The notes beneath the pieces were generated by a model. The model was given only the letters and a program-made list of their open reading frames with translations. It was not told where the DNA came from and made no database searches. A program made the position numbers and the translations under genes. Shown here one piece after another: positions 39,780 through 44,861 of a stretch of DNA of 44,861 nucleotides (positions within the stretch are counted from its first letter, which is position 1; each line of letters starts with the position of its first letter). Where the stretch lies: the NCBI GenBank assembly GCA_964443825.1, contig CAYUEV010000008.1, positions 1 to 44,861 of the forward strand. The letters run 5' to 3'. This DNA is from UBA1081 sp964443825. Its GTDB lineage: Bacteria > Bacillota > Clostridia > Oscillospirales > Acutalibacteraceae.

Positions 39780-42506
39780 TTGTCAGTATTAACAAAAATA
39801 TTCGGTGATTATTCCGCTAAAGAAATAAAAAGAATTATGCCTCTTCAAAAAAAAGTTCTCGATCTCGACGAGGAGTACCAGAAACTGAGCGATTCCGAAC
39901 TTCAGGCTAAAACCAAGGAATTTAAACAGAGATTGTCCGAAGGCGAAACGCTTGACGACATACTGCCCGAAGCGTTCGCGGCGTGCAGGGAGGCGTCGTG
40001 GAGAGTGCTTAACTTGAAACAGTTCCCGGTGCAGATATTGGGCGGGATAATACTCCATCAAGGCAGGATAGCCGAGATGAAAACGGGTGAGGGCAAAACG
40101 CTCGTCGCCACTCTTCCGGCGTATCTAAACGCTCTCGCGGGCAACGGCGTCCACATAGTCACCGTAAACGACTACCTTGCGAGACGCGACTCCGAGTGGA
40201 TGGGAAAAGTATATCGCTTTATGGGTCTTACCGTGGGACTTATAGTGCAGGGCGACGACAATAACGCCAAAAGAGCCGCTTACGCCGCCGATATTACATA
40301 CGGCACTAACAACGAAATGGGATTCGACTATCTGAGAGATAACATGGTTCCTTATAAAGAGTTAAGGGTTCAAAGGGGACACGCGTTCGCCATAGTCGAC
40401 GAGGTGGACTCCATCCTTATAGACGAAGCGAGAACGCCTTTAATTATTTCCGGAAGAGGCGACAAGTCTTCGGATTTATACAAGAGGGCGGACGACTTTG
40501 TAAAGACGCTTAGAGAAAAACGCATTAAAGAGCTTGATTCCAAAAAGGAAATCGACGACGTAAACGACGAGAACGCCGATTATATAGTCGACGAAAAAGC
40601 GAAAACAGCCACTCTTACAAAATTGGGAATAAGCAAGGCGGAAGAGTATTTTAACCTTGACAACCTTATGGACGCCGAGAATTTAACGCTCCAGCACCAC
40701 CTTAATCAGGCGTTAAAAGCGAGAGGCGTTATGAAGCGCGATATAGATTACGTCGTAAAAGACGGTCAGGTTCTCATAGTCGACGAGTTTACGGGGCGCA
40801 TTATGATAGGAAGGCGCTATAACGAAGGTCTTCACCAGGCTATAGAGGCTAAAGAAGGAGTAAATATCCGCTCGGAATCAAGGACTTTGGCGACTATTAC
40901 GTTCCAGAATTATTTTAGGCTTTATGAAAAACTTTCGGGCATGACGGGCACGGCCATGACCGAAAGCGACGAATTTCAGGAGATTTACGGTCTGGACGTT
41001 ATAGAGATACCCACTAACAAGCCCATGATAAGAGAGGATCTCCCGGACGTTCTTTACAAAACCGAAGAGGCGAAATTTAACGCCATAATCGATCTTATCA
41101 AAGAACTTCACGAAAAAGGTCAGCCCGTCTTAGTGGGCACTATAAGCATTGAAAAATCCGAAAGGCTCTCTAAATTTTTAAAACGCGCCGGAATTAAACA
41201 TAACGTGTTAAACGCGAAATTCCACGACAAAGAGGCCGAAATAATAGCTCAAGCGGGGAAGTTCGGAGCGGTCACTATAGCCACCAATATGGCGGGGCGC
41301 GGAACCGATATACAATTAGGCGGCAACGCGGAATATATGGCGCAGTCCGAAATGCGCAGAATGGAAGGCATGACGGAAGAGCTTTTAGCCGAAGCCACGG
41401 GATTCGCCGACACCGATAACGATGAAATCTTGTCGGCGAGAAAAACTTACGGGGAGCTCCTGTCAAAATACAAAAAGGAAATAGAAGGAGAAGCCGACAA
41501 AGTAAGAGACGCGGGCGGACTGTTCATAATCGGCACCGAGCGCCACGAGTCGAGGCGAATAGACAACCAGTTAAGAGGCCGTTCGGGAAGACAGGGCGAT
41601 CCCGGAAAATCGCGCTTTTTCCTTTCGGCTGAGGACGATCTTATAAGGCTTTTCGCGGGCGACAGATTTTTCAATATTCTCGACAGTTTTAAAAGCGTCG
41701 GAGATATGCCGCTTGACGCCAAGATGTTTTCAAAGACGATAGAAAACGCCCAAAAGAAGGTCGAAGGCAATAACTTCGCCGTAAGAAAGAACGTCTTAAG
41801 ATACGACGACGTTATGAATAAACAGCGCGAGATTATTTACAATCAGCGCAATCAGGTGCTAGACGGCGTAGACCTTGACTCGACTATACGCAAAATGATT
41901 AACGACAGCATAACGGACGCGGTGGAGTTTTACTGCCCTAACGCCAACAGACCGGAAGACTGGAACATAACCGGTCTTAAAACAAAATATCAGTGGCTCT
42001 TAGGCGAAAACGAAATTGAAAATCCGGAAGATCACGACGCGATATTGGAGCAAATGCTAAATCTCGCCACAGGCAAGTTGGAATCTCAAAAGGAAAAATA
42101 CGGCGAGCAGCTTTTAAAGGCCCTGGAACACAAGGCTTTAATAGAAAACGTCGATATGCGCTGGATGGATCACATCGACGCTATGGAACAGCTTAAACAG
42201 AGCGTAGGTCTTAAAGCTTACGGTCAAAAGGATCCCGTAATCGCCTTCAGGGAAGAAGGCTCGGATATGTTCGACGAAATGGTTATGAACATACGCGAAG
42301 GCACGGTTCAGTTCGTGCTTTGCGCCGTGTTGAAATCCGAGGAAGACGTTAAAAGAGAACAGAAGATGAAACCCGCGGCGACGAACGGCGGCGATGGAAG
42401 CGAGAAAAAACGCCCAATCAGAAAAGGCGAAAAAATAGGCAGGAACGACCCTTGCCCGTGTGGCAGCGGACTTAAATACAAAAAATGCTGCGGGAGAAAC
42501 GCTTAA
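39780..42506 (+). CDS. secA: Preprotein translocase ATPase SecA
   Basis: A 908-residue motor of the Sec pathway. Walker A is MKTGEGKT near residue 102, the DEAD-type box is IVDEVDSILIDEARTPLI, and NMAGRGTDIQLGG and LRGRSGRQGDPG are helicase motifs of the second ATPase half. The C-terminal zinc motif DPCPCGSGLKYKKCC (SEC-C) is intact. The start is TTG with AAAGGTGATG upstream. It lies between nth and guaA; the raiA gene, often next to secA in Firmicutes, is not here. Confidence 0.98.
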   Translation: MSVLTKIFGDYSAKEIKRIMPLQKKVLDLDEEYQKLSDSELQAKTKEFKQRLSEGETLDDILPEAFAACREASWRVLNLKQFPVQILGGIILHQGRIAEMKTGEGKTLVATLPAYLNALAGNGVHIVTVNDYLARRDSEWMGKVYRFMGLTVGLIVQGDDNNAKRAAYAADITYGTNNEMGFDYLRDNMVPYKELRVQRGHAFAIVDEVDSILIDEARTPLIISGRGDKSSDLYKRADDFVKTLREKRIKELDSKKEIDDVNDENADYIVDEKAKTATLTKLGISKAEEYFNLDNLMDAENLTLQHHLNQALKARGVMKRDIDYVVKDGQVLIVDEFTGRIMIGRRYNEGLHQAIEAKEGVNIRSESRTLATITFQNYFRLYEKLSGMTGTAMTESDEFQEIYGLDVIEIPTNKPMIREDLPDVLYKTEEAKFNAIIDLIKELHEKGQPVLVGTISIEKSERLSKFLKRAGIKHNVLNAKFHDKEAEIIAQAGKFGAVTIATNMAGRGTDIQLGGNAEYMAQSEMRRMEGMTEELLAEATGFADTDNDEILSARKTYGELLSKYKKEIEGEADKVRDAGGLFIIGTERHESRRIDNQLRGRSGRQGDPGKSRFFLSAEDDLIRLFAGDRFFNILDSFKSVGDMPLDAKMFSKTIENAQKKVEGNNFAVRKNVLRYDDVMNKQREIIYNQRNQVLDGVDLDSTIRKMINDSITDAVEFYCPNANRPEDWNITGLKTKYQWLLGENEIENPEDHDAILEQMLNLATGKLESQKEKYGEQLLKALEHKALIENVDMRWMDHIDAMEQLKQSVGLKAYGQKDPVIAFREEGSDMFDEMVMNIREGTVQFVLCAVLKSEEDVKREQKMKPAATNGGDGSEKKRPIRKGEKIGRNDPCPCGSGLKYKKCCGRNA

Positions 42507-42516
42507 AAAGGTCTTG

Positions 42517-44046
42517 ATGCAAATGAACAACGAAACCGTAATAGTTTTAGATTTCGGCGGGCAGTATAAGGAACTCATAGCGAGAAGAGTGCGCGAATGC
42601 GGCGTTTATTCGGTAATTAAGCCGGGCGACGCCTCTCTTTCGGAGCTTTTAAGTCTAAATCCCATAGGAATAATAACCACGGGAGGGCCTTTAAGCGTTT
42701 ACGGGAAAGATTCCCCGAAATGCTCCCCCGAACTTTTCAGACAGGGGATACCCATTTTGGGGATATGTTACGGCTTTCAGCTTATGACGCGCCTTTTGGG
42801 CGGCGAAGTAAAAAAGTCCCCTGTCAGCGAATACGGCGAAACCGAGACGTTTTTAGAAAATTCTCCCCTTTTTGAAGGTCTAAGCTCGTCCCAGATTACG
42901 CTTATGAGCCATACCGATATTGTGACGAAACTGCCCAAAGACTTTAAACCTTTGGGTAAGACCGGCGACTGCCCTATAGCCGCCGCCGGAAACGAAAACA
43001 TGAAGCTTTACGGCGTGCAGTTTCACCCCGAAGTCGAACACACGAAAAACGGTTTAAAGATAATACGCAACTTTCTTTACAACGTATGCGGCGCGTCGGG
43101 CGACTACTCGATGGACGACTACATAGACCGGAAAGTAAAAGAAATAAGAGAACAGGCTAAAAACGAAAAAGTGATATTAGGGCTTTCGGGGGGAGTGGAT
43201 TCGTCGGTCGCCGCCGCGCTTATCTCAAAAGCGATAGGCGAAAATTTAACGTGCATTTTTGTCGACCACGGCTTTATGAGAAAAAACGAGGCCTTTGAAG
43301 TAAAAGAAGCGTTTAAAAACATGAAGCTCAACATGGTGGCGGTGGACGCTTCGGATCGTTTTCTCTCCAAATTAAAAGGAATTTCAGATCCCGAAAAAAA
43401 ACGCAAAATTATAGGAAGCGAGTTTGTAGAAGTATTTAGAGAACAAGCTAAAAAGCGCGACGACGCGAAATTTTTGGCGCAAGGCACTATTTACCCCGAC
43501 GTTATAGAATCGGGCAATAAAAAAGCGGCGACTATAAAAAGCCACCACAACGTAGGAGGGTTGCCGGAAGATCTCGGATTCGAAGGGTTAATAGAGCCTT
43601 TAAGAGGTCTGTTTAAGGACGAAGTGAGGGTCGTGGGCAAAAAATTAGGTCTTCCCGATTATATTATAAACCGTCAGCCGTTCCCCGGACCGGGACTCGC
43701 CATCAGAGTTATAGGCGATCTAACGAAAGAAAAGCTCGATCTTTTAAGAGACGCGGACGCGATTTTTCGTAAGGAACTCGAAAACTCGGGCGAAAAAGCG
43801 AGTCAATATTTCGCCGTCCTCACAAACTCCCGCTCTGTGGGCGTTATGGGCGACGACAGGACATACGACTACACCATAGCCTTAAGAGCCGTGATAACGA
43901 GCGATTTTATGACGTGCGAGTACGCCCCGCTCTCTTACGAACTGCTCTCTAAAGTATCGTCAAGAATAACAAACGAAGTAAAAGGCGTAAACAGGGTGGT
44001 TTACGACATAACCGGCAAACCCCCCGCGACCATAGAGTGGGAATAG
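42517..44046 (+). CDS. guaA: GMP synthase (glutamine-hydrolysing)
   Basis: A protein of about 509 residues that turns XMP into GMP. The amidotransferase domain has the nucleophile in LGICYGFQLM and FHPEVEHT; the ATP-pyrophosphatase domain has LGLSGGVDSSVAAAL; the C-terminal dimerisation domain ends in KPPATIEWE. ATG at 42517 follows AAAAAGG with a five-base gap; ATG 42523 is possible. A longer frame from 42460 lies inside secA and is rejected. The gap to secA is 10 bases, so it may be read from the same promoter. Confidence 0.97.
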   Translation: MQMNNETVIVLDFGGQYKELIARRVRECGVYSVIKPGDASLSELLSLNPIGIITTGGPLSVYGKDSPKCSPELFRQGIPILGICYGFQLMTRLLGGEVKKSPVSEYGETETFLENSPLFEGLSSSQITLMSHTDIVTKLPKDFKPLGKTGDCPIAAAGNENMKLYGVQFHPEVEHTKNGLKIIRNFLYNVCGASGDYSMDDYIDRKVKEIREQAKNEKVILGLSGGVDSSVAAALISKAIGENLTCIFVDHGFMRKNEAFEVKEAFKNMKLNMVAVDASDRFLSKLKGISDPEKKRKIIGSEFVEVFREQAKKRDDAKFLAQGTIYPDVIESGNKKAATIKSHHNVGGLPEDLGFEGLIEPLRGLFKDEVRVVGKKLGLPDYIINRQPFPGPGLAIRVIGDLTKEKLDLLRDADAIFRKELENSGEKASQYFAVLTNSRSVGVMGDDRTYDYTIALRAVITSDFMTCEYAPLSYELLSKVSSRITNEVKGVNRVVYDITGKPPATIEWE

Positions 44047-44089
44047 CCGTAAAACGCGGGACGCCGATAAATCAGTCTTAAAAAAATTT

Positions 44090-44857
44090 ATGGATCTTAA
44101 ATTTAAAGCAAAAAATATGAGAGCTTATCGCTCAAGGTCTCAAATCGCGAGAGTCCTTACGGAGTCATGGATTTTAGACAATATGTACTGCCCCAGATGC
44201 GGGAACAGATCCTTAAATCATTTTGAAAACAATAAACCCGTAGCGGATTTTTACTGCCCTTCATGTAAAAGCCAGTATGAACTAAAAGCGAAAAACGGCA
44301 TTCTCGGTAAAAAAGTACCCGACGGCAATTATGAAACCATGATCGCGAGGATAACGAGCGACTGTAATCCTGATTTCTTCTTTATGGATTATTCTTTAAA
44401 AGAATATTCTGTTAAAAATCTCTTAATGGTCCCAAAATATTTTTTTCATCCCGACATAATCGAAAAAAGAAAACCGCTCTCGCCATCAGCTAAAAGAAGC
44501 GGATGGACAGGATGCTCGGTCGTCCTCTCCAATATTCCTCCTCAAGGGAAAATCAAAATAATTTCCGACGGCGAAGCGATTGATAAGAAAACGGTTCTCG
44601 GACAAGTTCTAAAAAGCGGCGGTCTAAATATTCGCGACATGGACGGACGCGGCTGGACGCTCGATATACTAAATTGTATAAACAAGATAGATAAAACCGA
44701 ATTTAATCTTGAGGACGTATACGCTTTTGGGGAGTTTTTAAAATTAAAGCGCCCCGAAAACAATAACATAAGACCTAAAATAAGACAACAACTTCAAATC
44801 CTGCGCGATAAAGGATATATTGAATTTTTAGGAAACGGGAAATACAGAAAATTGTAA
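44090..44857 (+). CDS. DpnI-family methyl-directed restriction endonuclease
   Basis: A 255-residue protein that matches S. pneumoniae DpnI closely and along its whole length, as I recall that sequence. DpnI cuts GATC only when the A is methylated. The catalytic domain has a zinc site C34, C37, C56, C59 and PD-(D/E)xK residues D53, E64 and K66 (VADFYC, YELKAK). The C-terminal winged helix, which also reads the methylated base, ends in IRQQLQILRDKGYIEF and GKYRKL. ATG 44090 aligns with the DpnI start, though no Shine-Dalgarno site precedes it. No methyltransferase gene is visible, as expected for this enzyme type. Likely acquired by transfer (inference); the window ends just after its stop. Confidence 0.93.
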   Translation: MDLKFKAKNMRAYRSRSQIARVLTESWILDNMYCPRCGNRSLNHFENNKPVADFYCPSCKSQYELKAKNGILGKKVPDGNYETMIARITSDCNPDFFFMDYSLKEYSVKNLLMVPKYFFHPDIIEKRKPLSPSAKRSGWTGCSVVLSNIPPQGKIKIISDGEAIDKKTVLGQVLKSGGLNIRDMDGRGWTLDILNCINKIDKTEFNLEDVYAFGEFLKLKRPENNNIRPKIRQQLQILRDKGYIEFLGNGKYRKL

Positions 44858-44861
44858 CTTA

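Noticed and set aside
42460..42516. Longer N-terminus for GuaA beginning inside secA.
   Set aside because: The residues do not resemble GuaA, and a good ribosome site lies right before ATG 42517.

Overview
The window reads as chromosome of an anaerobic, low-to-middle GC Gram-positive bacterium, most likely an uncultured member of the Clostridia (Oscillospirales-like). This is inferred from a multidomain flavodiiron protein with rubredoxin, two dockerin-bearing secreted proteins, BspA-type leucine-rich repeat and GLUG surface proteins, a YnbB-type PLP enzyme, and Firmicutes-style housekeeping clusters (alaS-era-recO, nifS-thiI, trmK-nif3-rqcH, nth-secA-guaA). SigA-type promoters (TTGACA, usually a 17-base spacer, TATAAT-like) are unusually easy to read. 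Many genes start with TTG. No tRNA, rRNA, CRISPR array, transposase or prophage was seen.

Layout. Positions 2-3837 (minus) hold a four-gene envelope-polymer cassette: acyltransferase, NAD-dependent epimerase, 2-hydroxyacid dehydrogenase and an IspD-like cytidylyltransferase. Positions 3913-6599 (minus) carry an oxygen/NO detoxification pair (flavodiiron protein and rubredoxin, the latter only 51 aa) behind a small cohesin-plus-dockerin protein. Positions 6710-15777 (minus) hold Nnr (NAD(P)HX repair), a secreted lipase-like protein, a GPH-type sugar transporter, an anchored leucine-rich repeat protein, and a sigma-factor-like ORF directly followed, in the -1 frame, by a GLUG ectodomain. A YnbB-like lyase (plus, 15922) and a serine hydrolase (minus) meet tail to tail. 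Positions 18884-34990 (minus) are mostly housekeeping: a radical SAM protein, an unknown anchored protein, an orphan response regulator, RecO, Era, AlaRS, an HPr-kinase-like P-loop protein, ThiI, cysteine desulfurase, RqcH, Nif3-like, TrmK, a DUF1858 protein and a glycosyltransferase. From 35050 the strand switches to plus: a leaderless small gene, an HD hydrolase, a HAD phosphatase, an SH3/Ig-like/dockerin surface protein, Nth, SecA, GuaA and a DpnI-family restriction enzyme at the right edge.

Most notable non-coding element: on the minus strand between the HD and HAD genes lies a transcription unit of about 530 nt, with a clear promoter at one end and a perfect intrinsic terminator at the other, no credible ORF, and many strong hairpins including repeated loop motifs. 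It looks like a large structured RNA whose family I cannot name. Most notable coding element: an A9 run in the sense strand sits where a sigma-like cytoplasmic protein would become, by a -1 shift, a membrane-tethered protein with a GLUG ectodomain.

All functional calls come from motif reading by eye; no database search was possible.
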